Assembly: GCF_029543155.1 (NCBI RefSeq)
Contig: NZ_JARQXA010000003.1
Coordinates: 186,001-250,000, forward strand
Direction of reading: 5' to 3'
DNA length: 64,000 nt
Source of the DNA: Sphingomonas sp. HITSZ_GF
GTDB taxonomy: Bacteria; Pseudomonadota; Alphaproteobacteria; Sphingomonadales; Sphingomonadaceae
Below are positions 1-10,077 of the stretch, piece after piece. Position 1 is the stretch's first letter. Every line of letters starts with the position of its first letter. Under the pieces are notes generated by a model. It was not told the DNA's origin, made no database searches, and saw only the letters and a list, made by a program, of their open reading frames with translations. Position numbers and translations under genes: made by a program.

Positions 1-777
1 CAGTATCAGCTCGCACCGCCCGCCAAGCTGCTGCGTGTGCTCGTCCAGCGCTCGGGCTGCTTCAACATCGTCGATCGCGGCACCGGCCTGCAGGCGGCAT
101 CGCGCGAGCGGGCGATCGGCGGCAATCTGGGGCTGCAGCGCGGCTCGAACGTCGGCCAGGGCCAGATCAAGGCGGCCGACTATGTCCTCGTCGCCGAAGT
201 GCAGGGTGCCAATAGCAATTCGGGCGGCAGCGGCGTGGGCGGTCTGGTCGGTGGCCTGATCGGCGGCCGCACGGGCGCGGCGATCGGCGGCGGCATCAAG
301 TCGCGCAAGCTCGAGGCGAACACCGTGCTCTCGCTCACCAATGTCCGCACCACCGAGACGATCTCGGTGCAGGACGGCTATGCCGCGAAGAACGACATCT
401 CGTTCGGCGCTGGCGGCGGCCTGGGCTTCTTCGGCGGCGCGGTGGGCGCGGTCGGCGGCGGATACGAGAACACCGATATCGGCCGGATCGTGACGCTGGC
501 CTTCATCCAGGCCTATGCGAAGATGGTCGACGAACTGGGCCTGGTCCGGCCGGGCGACGCCGGCACCGCGCAGGCGGCACCGGCCAAGACCTTCACCGCA
601 CAGGGCCCGGTCGCAATGCGCACCGCCCCCGCTGCTACCGGCAAGATCATCCGCACGCTGCCGATGGGCTCGATCGTCTATCCGACGGGCAACAAGAACG
701 GCCTGTGGTGGGAAGTTGCCGACGAGAACGACAATGTCGGCTGGGTGCTGAACACCAAGCTGGCGCCGTCGAACTAG
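1..777 (+). CDS. CsgG/HfaB-like outer-membrane protein with C-terminal SH3-like domain (5' end missing)
   Basis: The reading frame is open from the first base, so the gene starts before the window; the first internal start-like codon (GTG at 37) falls inside the conserved domain and is not the start. The visible part resembles the curli-secretion CsgG/HfaB family: a nucleotide-independent alpha/beta segment, then a Gly-rich stretch (GGLVGGLIGG) and a second Gly-rich hairpin region. About the last 60 residues (from FTAQGPVAMRTAP) look like a bacterial SH3 domain, with the usual ends in GWVLNTKL. CsgG proteins form outer-membrane export pores or anchor surface structures; the SH3 tail suggests peptidoglycan or partner binding. 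No curli genes are visible. A strong terminator follows directly. Confidence 0.75.
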   Translation, partial: QYQLAPPAKLLRVLVQRSGCFNIVDRGTGLQAASRERAIGGNLGLQRGSNVGQGQIKAADYVLVAEVQGANSNSGGSGVGGLVGGLIGGRTGAAIGGGIKSRKLEANTVLSLTNVRTTETISVQDGYAAKNDISFGAGGGLGFFGGAVGAVGGGYENTDIGRIVTLAFIQAYAKMVDELGLVRPGDAGTAQAAPAKTFTAQGPVAMRTAPAATGKIIRTLPMGSIVYPTGNKNGLWWEVADENDNVGWVLNTKLAPSN

Positions 778-797
778 GACGCCGCCAGACGGACACG

Positions 798-833
798 AAA
801 AAGGGCGGGCGCCAGCGGCGTCCGCCCTTTTTT
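798..833. terminator. Bidirectional rho-independent terminator
   Basis: A 14 bp stem (AAAGGGCGGGCGCC with its near-perfect complement) is flanked by A-tract and T-tract, so it can end the CsgG-like gene on the plus strand and the riboside-kinase gene on the minus strand. Confidence 0.85.
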
Positions 834-856
834 CATGCCCCGGGATGGAGATCGCG

Positions 857-1378
857 TCAGTCCGCCTGCACGGCCTCGATCGCAGCAACGGCATTGGCGA
901 AGCGCGCCTCGCCATCGCCCGAGACGAGCGCCCAGCGCACCCCGCGGCGCTCGAGCTCCGCGCGGGAGAGATCGAAGAATTTCTGGCGCAGCTCCTGCGT
1001 GCCGAACATGCGGGTGCCGTCGGCGCGCCAGGGCATGTTGATGTCGAACAGCAGGTAGAAATCGGCAACGCCCTGCCATTCGTCGAACCAGGGATCGCGA
1101 TAGCCGAACAGCATGTCGGCCCAGACCGCGGTCATCAGCGGATCGGTATCGAGGATCAGCGGCTTCATCCCCGCGGCGAGCAGCGTGCGGGTGCCGGCAT
1201 CATGCGTCTTGGCGATCTCGAGCAGGTCGCGCATCGTGAAGTCGATGCCGCGCGCCTCGGCATATTCGCGGCCATATTCGTCGACCACCTCGCCACCGAG
1301 ATAGTCGGCGAGTCGCGGTGCCAGCGTCGACTTGCCGGTGCTTTCGGGGCCGTGGAGGCAGATGGTGCGAAGCTTCAT
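857..1378 (-). CDS. NadR-like ATP-binding kinase (probable ribosylnicotinamide kinase)
   Basis: 173 residues, P-loop kinase of the AAA_28/NadR kinase type. The Walker A motif GPESTGKST lies at residues 9-17, close to the start, and a DTDPLMTAVW segment typical of the family follows. The start at 1378 is chosen because it overlaps the pnuC stop (ATGA) and puts the P-loop at the normal distance. The nucleotidyltransferase and HTH domains of full NadR are absent. The family phosphorylates nicotinamide riboside to NMN in the cytoplasm, and the overlap with pnuC makes a nicotinamide riboside uptake-and-trapping pair likely. The symbol nadR is avoided because only the kinase domain is present. Confidence 0.82.
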   Translation of the reverse strand: MKLRTICLHGPESTGKSTLAPRLADYLGGEVVDEYGREYAEARGIDFTMRDLLEIAKTHDAGTRTLLAAGMKPLILDTDPLMTAVWADMLFGYRDPWFDEWQGVADFYLLFDINMPWRADGTRMFGTQELRQKFFDLSRAELERRGVRWALVSGDGEARFANAVAAIEAVQAD

Positions 1379-1935
1379 GCGCTCTTCTTGATCCAGTCGA
1401 TAAGTCCCCGGCCCGCAAGGACCAGAAGAATCATATAGAGGATCGCCGTAGGCCACAGATCCTTTACGGCGAACAAAGGAACGGCGAGCAGATCAGCCGC
1501 GATCCACAACACCCAGCTTTCCCATTTTCGGCGCGATTGCAGGATTTGCGCTGCGATGCTGACGATCGCGACGCTGCCGTCCCACCACGGATAGGCGGCA
1601 TCGGTCTGGCTGTGCATCAGCCAGCCCCAGCCGGCCGCGGCGACCGCGACCCCCGCCAGCCAGGCCAGGCGCTGCCGGTCGCTCAGCCGCTCGACCCGAA
1701 CCTCGCCCGTCTCGGCGCGCGAGCGCGACCAGTTCCACCAGCCGTAGAGATTGACCGCGAGGAAGAAGAGCTGGAGCAGCGCGTCGCTGTAGAGCTTCTC
1801 GCCCAGGAACAGCCAGCCATAGAGCGAGACCGCCACCAGCGCGAACGGGTAGTTCCACATGCTTCGGCGGACGACGAGCGCCACGTTCACGAGCACAAGG
1901 GCGGCGGCAACATACTCGATCGGGCTCACCGGCAC
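1375..1935 (-). CDS. pnuC: PnuC-type nicotinamide riboside transporter
   Basis: 186 residues with about seven hydrophobic segments. Family hallmarks are the repeated aromatic motifs NLYGWWNW, the following WLFLGE and the C-terminal WIAADLLAVPLF segment. PnuC is an inner-membrane facilitator that brings in nicotinamide riboside for NAD salvage. The likely start is GTG at 1935; a second GTG at 1929 would remove two residues. The stop overlaps the start of the downstream kinase gene, so the two are co-translated. No riboswitch-like structure was recognised upstream. Confidence 0.88.
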   Translation of the reverse strand: MPVSPIEYVAAALVLVNVALVVRRSMWNYPFALVAVSLYGWLFLGEKLYSDALLQLFFLAVNLYGWWNWSRSRAETGEVRVERLSDRQRLAWLAGVAVAAAGWGWLMHSQTDAAYPWWDGSVAIVSIAAQILQSRRKWESWVLWIAADLLAVPLFAVKDLWPTAILYMILLVLAGRGLIDWIKKSA

Positions 1936-2027
1936 GGCCTAGCAACAATTCGCGGTTTCCGTCGAGAGGGTTGCCCTTCCCTCTTCGCGCGCTAGGCTGG
2001 GCCATCGGATCGCGGGAGGAGAGGCCC

Positions 2028-3323
2028 ATGCGTCATGTCGCAGTGATCGGTTCCGGGCCGGCGGGCTATTATACCGCCGAAGCCTGCCAGAAGGTGTTTG
2101 GCGACGAAGTTCGCGTCGACATAATCGACCGGCTGCCGGTGCCCTTCGGGCTGATCCGTACCGGGGTCGCCCCCGACCACCAGTCGATCAAGGGCGTCTC
2201 CCGTCGCTACGAGGCGGTGGCACTCACCGACAATGTCCGCTTCGTCGGCAACGTCACGCTCGGCAAGGACCTGTCGATCGACGAGCTGCGCGCGTTGTAC
2301 GACGCCGTCGTCCTCGCCACTGGCGCGCCGCATGATCGCAAGCTGGAGATCCCCGGCGCCGAGCTGCCCGGCGTGACCGGATCGGCGGCGTTCGTCGGCT
2401 GGTACAACGGCCATCCCGACTATGCCGACCTCGCCCCACCGCTGGACGGGCCGGCGGTGGTGATCGGCAACGGCAATGTCGCACTCGACGTCGCGCGCGT
2501 ACTCGCCAAGGCCGAGGACGAGCTGGAGGCGTCGGACATCGTCGCGCATGCGCTCGACCTGCTACACGGCGCGCAGGTCCATGACATCACCCTGCTCGGC
2601 CGCCGCGGGCCGCACCAGATCGCGATGACTCCCAAGGAGCTCGGCGAGCTCGGCGAGCTGGCGCATGCGACGCCGGTGGTCGACCCCGCCGACTTCCCGC
2701 CGCCCGAAGAAGACCATGTGCTCGATCCGGGGCAGCGCAAGGCGATCGGGCATCTGCGTCGCTATGCCCAGGGCATGCCCGACAAGCCTATCCGCATCAT
2801 CTTCGACTTCTTCGCGATGCCGGTGGCGATCGAAGGCGACGGCAAGGTGGAGCGGGTGATCGTCGAGCGCACCGCGCTGGGCCCCGACGGCAATGCGCAC
2901 GGCACCGGCGAGACCTATGCGATCCCCGCCAGCCTGGTGGTGAGCTGCATCGGCTATCGCACCCCGCGAATCGAGGGCGTGCCCTATGACGACAAGGCGG
3001 GGCGCTTCGCCAATCTCGACGGGCGGGTGCTGCCCGGCCTCTACGCGGTGGGCTGGGCGCGGCGCGGGCCGACCGGGACGATCGGCACCAACCGGCCCGA
3101 CGGCTTCGCCATCGCCGAGAAGATCGCGGAGGATATCGGCGACGGCTCGGGCAAGCCCGGCCGGCCGGCGCTCGACGCGTTGCTGGCGGAGCGCGGCGTG
3201 GAGGCGGTGACCTTCCGCGACTGGCTCAAGATCGACGCCGCCGAGATCGCCGCGGCCCGCATCGGCGCGCCGCGCGAGAAGTTCGTTTCGGTCGATGCGA
3301 TGCTGGGTGCGCGGAAAAGCTGA
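2028..3323 (+). CDS. FAD-dependent ferredoxin/adrenodoxin-type NADP+ reductase
   Basis: 431 residues. The N-terminal FAD-binding motif GSGPAGYYTAEA starts at residue 8, the NADP-binding motif VIGNGNVALDVARVL is near residue 150, and WARRGPTGTIGTNRPDG near residue 345 is typical of the FprA/adrenodoxin reductase branch. These enzymes pass electrons between NADPH and ferredoxins in the cytoplasm. The ATG at 2028 is preceded by GGGAGGAGAG and directly starts the Rossmann fold; the 19 residues upstream are not family-like. It is a single gene divergent from pnuC. Which ferredoxin or P450 it serves is not evident here. Confidence 0.9.
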   Translation: MRHVAVIGSGPAGYYTAEACQKVFGDEVRVDIIDRLPVPFGLIRTGVAPDHQSIKGVSRRYEAVALTDNVRFVGNVTLGKDLSIDELRALYDAVVLATGAPHDRKLEIPGAELPGVTGSAAFVGWYNGHPDYADLAPPLDGPAVVIGNGNVALDVARVLAKAEDELEASDIVAHALDLLHGAQVHDITLLGRRGPHQIAMTPKELGELGELAHATPVVDPADFPPPEEDHVLDPGQRKAIGHLRRYAQGMPDKPIRIIFDFFAMPVAIEGDGKVERVIVERTALGPDGNAHGTGETYAIPASLVVSCIGYRTPRIEGVPYDDKAGRFANLDGRVLPGLYAVGWARRGPTGTIGTNRPDGFAIAEKIAEDIGDGSGKPGRPALDALLAERGVEAVTFRDWLKIDAAEIAAARIGAPREKFVSVDAMLGARKS

Positions 3324-3400
3324 ATCTGGCGCTTGCGTGACTCAAATAGCGTGGTTATAGGCGCCCCCTCGCAGTCGGGGTTCGCCCCGGAGGCACCGGT

Positions 3401-3477
3401 CGGGGAATAGCTCAGCCTGGTAGAGCACTGTCTTCGGGAGGCAGGGGCCGGAGGTTCGAATCCTCTTTCCCCGACCA
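3401..3477 (+). tRNA. tRNA-Pro (anticodon CGG)
   Basis: A full cloverleaf can be drawn by hand. The acceptor CGGGGAA pairs with TTCCCCG, the D stem is GCTC/GAGC, and the anticodon stem CTGTC/GGCAG has loop TTCGGGA, giving anticodon CGG at 3435-3437. The T stem is GGAGG/CCTCT with loop TTCGAAT, and CCA is encoded. CGG reads CCG proline codons, which are frequent in this GC-rich genome. Confidence 0.95.
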
Positions 3478-3571
3478 TTTAAATTCCCGCTAAATTAGCA
3501 CTTTACGCGAAGTGGCCAACCAGGGGCCACCAAGCACTCGGGTGCGCCTCTGAGATACTGAGGGCCCGATC

Positions 3572-5434
<1,863 letters not shown>

Positions 5435-5601
5435 ACGCTTTCGAACGCCGAAGTTTGCTGCGTTTGCGGGAGTTGCAGGGTTGCGGTGCCGTTATGCGGA
5501 ACACTTTCGCGAGGCGAAGGTGATGCACGAACGGACGCTTCGATCCGCGGAAGTTTGCGCGACGCGTTGACGGTTCCAAGAGCGGCCCTTGCGGGACTAT
5601 G

Positions 5602-5616
5602 GAACATTAGCAGAAC
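5602..5616. promoter_or_regulatory. LexA-type SOS box (GAAC-N7-GAAC)
   Basis: The sequence GAAC-ATTAGCA-GAAC matches the direct-repeat LexA operator of alphaproteobacteria (GTTC-N7-GTTC on the other strand). No recognised gene starts beside it: the ABC-F gene ends upstream and the pectate lyase ends downstream. A 58-codon minus-strand ORF (5431-5607) begins inside the box and does not look convincing as a protein. Confidence 0.5.
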
Positions 5617-5642
5617 ATCCTTGTGTAGGACAGCCAAAAGCC

Positions 5643-5720
5643 GTCATCCCGGCGAAAGCCGGGATCTCAGGCGATGGCGGGAATAGAGCCGCACGAGATC
5701 CCGGCTTTCGCCGGGATGAC
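5643..5720. repeat. REP-like palindromic repeat, type A copy 1
   Basis: Outer arms GTCATCCCGGCGAAAGCCGG and its complement enclose about 35 bases. The element lies between the ABC-F gene and the 3' end of the pectate lyase. A nearly identical copy is at 25272-25350 and related copies are at 19675-19758 and 17800-17872. Confidence 0.9.
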
Positions 5721-5722
5721 GT

Positions 5723-7015
5723 TCAGGGCTTCATCGCCACCCATTTGTCGTAGGTGGCGAGCGCCTTGGCGGGGCCGGTGTTGTACCAGCTATAGCCGTT
5801 GCGGCGCTCGACGCTGAGCTCGTTGACGTCGCTGTGGATCGTACGGTCGCGGTCGCCGAAGATCGGCTTGCCGGTCTTGATGTCGTAATAGCGCGACCAG
5901 AGCGGGCCGGCGCCGGGCTTGGGGACGAGCTTGCGGCCGTCGGTGCCCTTCTCGAAGGCGACTCCGTACACCGCGTGCGCCTTGAGCCAGGCGGCGCCGT
6001 CGCCGATCGCCGCCTCGACTGAAGGCGAGCGCCCGGCCTGCTTCATCAGGAAGATCAGCAGGTCGGCGCTCTCATCCGAGGACAGAGCGGCCGGTTCGAA
6101 GTTGCGGGCGCCCGCCGGCGCGAGCGTGAGCGCGTCGTGCTGCTGGCCCCAGATGGTGCGCTTGCCGTCGACGACCACCTGGGTCTTGAGGATGAGCTGG
6201 ATCGCCTTGTTGCACGCCACCTTGGCCTCGGCGGCGAGCGCTTCGGACACGAAGGCATAGTCGCCCTGGCGGCGGGCGACCTCGGCGAGGACGGTCACCA
6301 CCGAGGACAGCGCATCGTCGTTGAAGGTGAGCGCATCGTGATAGCCGCCCTGGAGCGGATAGATCTGCGGCCAGCCGCCATTGGGGAACTGGGCGTTGAG
6401 CAGATAGCGAACCCCCTTGAGGAAGCTTTCGCGATAGGCGCCAGCTTCCGCGTCCGGAACGGCCGCTTGCACGCGGGCGAGGAAGCGCAGCTCGGTGGTG
6501 GTGGCGTTGTTGTCGATCGTGCCGACATAGCTCCAGCTGTCGTCGTCACCGGCGGTACGGGCATTGGCGGGCAGCTTCTCGACCACCACCCAATGCTCGC
6601 CGCGGGCGCGGACCGGGCCGGTGCGATCGACATTCTTGCCCCAGCCGCCAGCGGGCGTCTGGAAGCTGACGATATTGTCGGCGACGTGGCGCGCCTCCGG
6701 CCCCGCATACCATTTGGCGGGCTGGTTGAGCGGCATGCCGCCGCCGCCCGAAGGGCCCGGCGGGGGCGATGCGGGCGTGGGCAGCGTGCCATCGGCACGC
6801 TCCTGGGCGAGCTGGGCCTTGTCGGCGGCCATCAGCGCGACCGAGCGATCGAGATAGACGTTCCAGGCACGCTGCTGGCCGATCGGCAACGCGGCGATCC
6901 GGGCGTGGGTGATCGGCTCGGCAGGCGTCATCTGGCCGATTACTTCGACCGCGGCATATGCCACCGGTGTCATCGCTGCAGCTGCGAACAGCGCGATCTT
7001 TGCGATACGAATCAT
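5723..7015 (-). CDS. Secreted pectate lyase, polysaccharide lyase family 10
   Basis: 430 residues with a signal peptide (about 1-21, ending AYA). Family 10 features are QTPAGGWGKN near residue 120, the QFPNGGWPQIYPLQGGYHD region near 210 and FNDDALSSV just after, which carry the acidic and arginine residues used for calcium-dependent beta-elimination of polygalacturonate. Pectin would be cleaved outside the inner membrane. The ATG follows the ribosome-binding site GGAGGGG. A proline/glycine linker (about residues 80-95) separates an N-terminal extension from the catalytic part. Pectate lyases are classic T2SS cargo, and a T2SS cluster lies about 9 kb away; that link is inference. Confidence 0.88.
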   Translation of the reverse strand: MIRIAKIALFAAAAMTPVAYAAVEVIGQMTPAEPITHARIAALPIGQQRAWNVYLDRSVALMAADKAQLAQERADGTLPTPASPPPGPSGGGGMPLNQPAKWYAGPEARHVADNIVSFQTPAGGWGKNVDRTGPVRARGEHWVVVEKLPANARTAGDDDSWSYVGTIDNNATTTELRFLARVQAAVPDAEAGAYRESFLKGVRYLLNAQFPNGGWPQIYPLQGGYHDALTFNDDALSSVVTVLAEVARRQGDYAFVSEALAAEAKVACNKAIQLILKTQVVVDGKRTIWGQQHDALTLAPAGARNFEPAALSSDESADLLIFLMKQAGRSPSVEAAIGDGAAWLKAHAVYGVAFEKGTDGRKLVPKPGAGPLWSRYYDIKTGKPIFGDRDRTIHSDVNELSVERRNGYSWYNTGPAKALATYDKWVAMKP

Positions 7016-7191
7016 GTCCCCTCCAATTTTGGTTTGGCGAGAGGATAGCGGGTTGGTGGCGAAGCGCTAGGGGACGAAAAAGGCGCGCAAGAAGAGGCGG
7101 AGAGAAGGATGATTTCACGCAGAGGCGCAAGGTTACAATTGGGCAAAGTGGGCGTGCCCGCGACCATAGGCACGCCTTAGCACGCCGCCCT

Positions 7192-7320
7192 TTACGGTTT
7201 CTCAGGCGGTTTCGGCTTCGGTTTCGGCTTCGGTTTTGGCTTCGGCTTGGGTTTCGGTTTTGATGGCTTGGGGTTCTCGTGGTCATTATTACGGCCGGGT
7301 GGTTCTCCGTGTTCTTGCAT
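7192..7320 (-). CDS. Small 42-residue protein with a (Pro-Lys) repeat tail
   Basis: The ATG at 7320 is preceded, five bases away, by AAAGGAGG, a near-perfect ribosome-binding site. The first 16 residues are polar (MQEHGEPPGRNNDHEN). The rest is almost only alternating Lys and Pro (about ten KP units), ending PPEKP and TAA. There is no signal peptide or membrane segment. The DNA is a short tandem repeat of six-base units (rich in CCGAAG/CCGAAA on the coding strand), so length may vary between strains. It lies upstream of the pectate lyase on the same strand with 176 bases between them. Such a tail would be an extended, strongly basic rod that could bind nucleic acid, acidic polymers or proline-binding domains. 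Function unknown. Confidence 0.6.
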   Translation of the reverse strand: MQEHGEPPGRNNDHENPKPSKPKPKPKPKPKPKPKPKPPEKP

Positions 7321-7411
7321 GACGCCCTCCTTTCCTGCGGCGATTCGCAGAAACCAAGGCTGCGCGAGTGTTAACCATCGTGCAAGCTCCCGCTACCTGG
7401 GCCCATCGGGT

Positions 7412-7490
7412 ACCGGCGCGTTGCGCCGGCCCCTCCACCATTCGCTACGCGAATGGTCCCCCTCCCCCAGACAAGCTGGGGGAGGAATTG
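7412..7490. repeat. Palindromic repeat, type B copy 1
   Basis: Several nested inverted repeats: CCGGCGCG/CGCGCCGG-like, CCATTCG/CGAATGG and CCTCCCCCAG/CTGGGGGAGG. The same units make up the larger element at 21001-21148. It lies between the small Pro-Lys gene and the ABC permease terminator. Confidence 0.8.
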
Positions 7491-7497
7491 AGTGCAC

Positions 7498-7533
7498 CAA
7501 AGCAAAACGGGCGAGGAGTTGCCCCCTCGCCCG
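7498..7533 (-). terminator. Rho-independent terminator of the ABC export operon
   Basis: On the minus strand the stem CGGGCGAGG/CCTCGCCCG is followed by TTTTGCTTT, just after the permease stop codon. Confidence 0.85.
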
Positions 7534-7558
7534 CCGCCATGACCCTGAACTGACGCGC

Positions 7559-10054
7559 CTACTCGTAGCGCAGGGCATGAACCGGATTGGTGCGCGCGAC
7601 GCGGATCGCATGGGCACCGATGGTGAGCACCGCGATCGCCAGCGCGAGCAGGCTGGCGCCGATGAACGGCACCGGCGTGAGCGCGATGCGGGCATCGAAG
7701 GCGTTGAGGAACTCGCGCATCAGCCACCAGGCGATCGGCCAGGCGATGATGTTGGCGATCACCACCGGCTTGGTGAACTGCCAGACGAGCAGCCGGGCGA
7801 TGTCGCCGGTGCGTGCGCCGAGCACCTTGCGGATGCCGATCTCCTTGGTGCGCCGCTCTGCCGTGAAGGCAGCCAGGCCGAACAGGCCGAGGCAGCCGAT
7901 CACCACCGCGAGCACCGCGAACAGCCCGAACATCTGCGCCCGGGCATCGAGCTTCGCATAGGCACGGGCGATCACTTCGTCGGCGAGCGTGGCCTCGAAG
8001 GGAACGTCGGGCGCATAGCGGCGCCAGACCTTCTCGATCCCCTCGCGCACCGGACGCGGATCGCCGTGGAAGCGCGCGACCAGCCAGCCGACATTGTGGG
8101 TATCGAGCATGTACATGGTCGGCTCGATCGCGTTCTTTACCGTGCGGAACCGGGCATCGGCGACGACGCCGATGATGGTGACGTTCATCAGCCCACCATA
8201 TTCGTCCTTGATGCCGTAGCGGATGGTCTTGCCAACCGCGTCCTGCGGGGTCTTGAAGCCGAAGCGCCTCGCGCCCGACTCGTTGACCACGATATGGCCG
8301 CCCCGCGCGACCAGGGCGCGCTCCGCCGCAGGATCCTCGGGAACCGGGGTGGTCATGTCGTCGGCGGCGCGCTCGTCGAACACGCGGCCGGCGAGCGTGC
8401 GGATGCCCATGGTGGGGAAGAAGCCGGCATCGACGGCATAGATGCCGATATCGACCGGATCTTCCCGTCCCGGCACCACCACCGAAGTGGTGGACGTCTG
8501 GCCCGTGACCACGCCGATCATCGTGCGACCCGCAGATTCGACACCGGGCACCTTGGCGATCGCGCGGGTGAGCGCATCGGCCTGGGTGAGCAGCGTGCGC
8601 GACCCGATGTTCGAGAGCTGGATCAGCCCGGCGCGCTTGTAGCCGGGGTCGAGCGAACGGGCATAGACATTCTGGGCATAGACCACCGCGGTGCAGATGA
8701 TCAGGCCGATCGACACCGCGAACTGGATCACCACCAGCGCGCTGCGCAACCGCCCCGATCCCTCGGCATCGGCGGCCGACTTGTTCGCCTTCAGCACGCG
8801 GGCCGGCTGGAAGCGCGAGAGGTAGAAGGCCGGATAAAGCCCGCCTGCCGCGCCGACGAGCAGCACCAGCCCGATCATCGGCAGGATCAGCCCGCCGCTG
8901 CCGAAATAATGCAGCTCGAGATCGGCATCGAGGAAGTTCGCGAACCAGGGCAGCGCAATCTCGACCACCGCGAGCGCCAGCAGCATCGCGATCGTGGCGA
9001 GCAGCACCGATTCGCCGATGAACTGGGTCATCAGCTGGCGGCGCGTGGCACCCAGCACCTTGCGCAACGCCACTTCGCGGGCGCGCTGGCTGGCACGGGC
9101 GGTGGCGAGATTGGTGAAGTTGATGCAGGCCATGGCGAGGATCAGCAGCGCGATCACCGCGAAGGTGGTGATCGTCTGGACATCGTTGCTGGGCGACATT
9201 GCCGAGCCGGTGGAGCGGCCGAGATGGACGTCGGGCGCGGCGACCAGCTTGAAGGTGCGCTCGTCGCCGGCATTGTTCTTCTTGCCGTTGAACGTCTCGT
9301 CGGGGATGTTGCGCTTCTTCCACGCCTCCATCTGGCCGTTGAGCACGGCGACATCGGTGCCGGGACGCAGCTTCACATAGACCCAACCCGAGGTCCAACC
9401 CCAGCTGGTGAGATAGCCATTGTCATCGGGGAACATGCTGGGGAAGTCGACGCGGGCGAACATCTTGCCGGTCAGGTGCGAGTGCTTGGGAATGTCCTTG
9501 AACACGCCGGTGACGCGGTAATCGGCCTTGCGGCCTATGGTGAGCAGCGTGACCGTGCGGCCGACGATGCTGGTGGTGCCGAAGATCTTGGTCGCCTCCG
9601 CCTCGCTCATCACCACGGTGCCCGGGCGCGAAAGCGCGTTGCGATCGCCCTGCACCATCGGCAGCGCGATCGTGTCGAGGAACTTGCTGTCGACCAGCCG
9701 GCCATCCTCGACCTCGGTCGCCTCGCCGTCCTTGAGCAGGGTGAGCGGCGGGCCGCCCATATAGGTGGCGCTCTCGATCTGCGGGAAATCCTTGAGCAGC
9801 GCCGCCTTGGTCACATAGGGCGCGCCCTGATTGTCGAAGACATCGCCGGTGGTGCGGCTCTTGTAATAGACCTGGAACTGATAGGTGCGCGTGCCGTCGG
9901 GCAGCCAATCGTCGTAGCTGCGCTCATATTGGACATAGAGCAGGATCAGCAGGCAGGCGGCGAGGCCGGTCGCCAGGCCGAACAGGTTGATGAAGGCATA
10001 GGTGCGGTTCTTCGCGAGCGCGCGCAGGCCGACCATGAGATAGTTGCGCCACAT
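7559..10054 (-). CDS. MacB/FtsX-type ABC transporter permease
   Basis: 831 residues. The architecture is a duplicated MacB permease. One membrane helix near residues 20-40 is followed by a long periplasmic domain, then three helices around 290-420 (after the motif ARASQRAREVALRKVLGATR), another helix near 440, a second periplasmic domain and three C-terminal helices with ERRTKEIGIRKVLGA. The two copies of the VALRKVLGA/IGIRKVLGA coupling-helix motif are diagnostic. It is the membrane part of a tripartite exporter with the ATPase and adaptor encoded upstream in the same operon, spaced by 23 bases. The substrate cannot be read from sequence; family members move macrolides, peptides or lipoproteins, or signal envelope stress. 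Confidence 0.9.
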   Translation of the reverse strand: MWRNYLMVGLRALAKNRTYAFINLFGLATGLAACLLILLYVQYERSYDDWLPDGTRTYQFQVYYKSRTTGDVFDNQGAPYVTKAALLKDFPQIESATYMGGPPLTLLKDGEATEVEDGRLVDSKFLDTIALPMVQGDRNALSRPGTVVMSEAEATKIFGTTSIVGRTVTLLTIGRKADYRVTGVFKDIPKHSHLTGKMFARVDFPSMFPDDNGYLTSWGWTSGWVYVKLRPGTDVAVLNGQMEAWKKRNIPDETFNGKKNNAGDERTFKLVAAPDVHLGRSTGSAMSPSNDVQTITTFAVIALLILAMACINFTNLATARASQRAREVALRKVLGATRRQLMTQFIGESVLLATIAMLLALAVVEIALPWFANFLDADLELHYFGSGGLILPMIGLVLLVGAAGGLYPAFYLSRFQPARVLKANKSAADAEGSGRLRSALVVIQFAVSIGLIICTAVVYAQNVYARSLDPGYKRAGLIQLSNIGSRTLLTQADALTRAIAKVPGVESAGRTMIGVVTGQTSTTSVVVPGREDPVDIGIYAVDAGFFPTMGIRTLAGRVFDERAADDMTTPVPEDPAAERALVARGGHIVVNESGARRFGFKTPQDAVGKTIRYGIKDEYGGLMNVTIIGVVADARFRTVKNAIEPTMYMLDTHNVGWLVARFHGDPRPVREGIEKVWRRYAPDVPFEATLADEVIARAYAKLDARAQMFGLFAVLAVVIGCLGLFGLAAFTAERRTKEIGIRKVLGARTGDIARLLVWQFTKPVVIANIIAWPIAWWLMREFLNAFDARIALTPVPFIGASLLALAIAVLTIGAHAIRVARTNPVHALRYE

Positions 10055-10077
10055 CGGCTTTCTCCCCTTCCCGTCGA

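Noticed and set aside
5643..5720. Palindromic repeats as insertion sequences or CRISPR
   Set aside because: No transposase, target duplication or regularly spaced units; copies are single, 70-150 bases and mostly intergenic, as for REP-like elements.
7195..7265. Plus-strand reading of the six-base repeat as a Gly-Phe repeat protein
   Set aside because: The plus frame has no ribosome-binding site and runs into the permease antisense; the minus frame has a strong ribosome-binding site and a proper stop.
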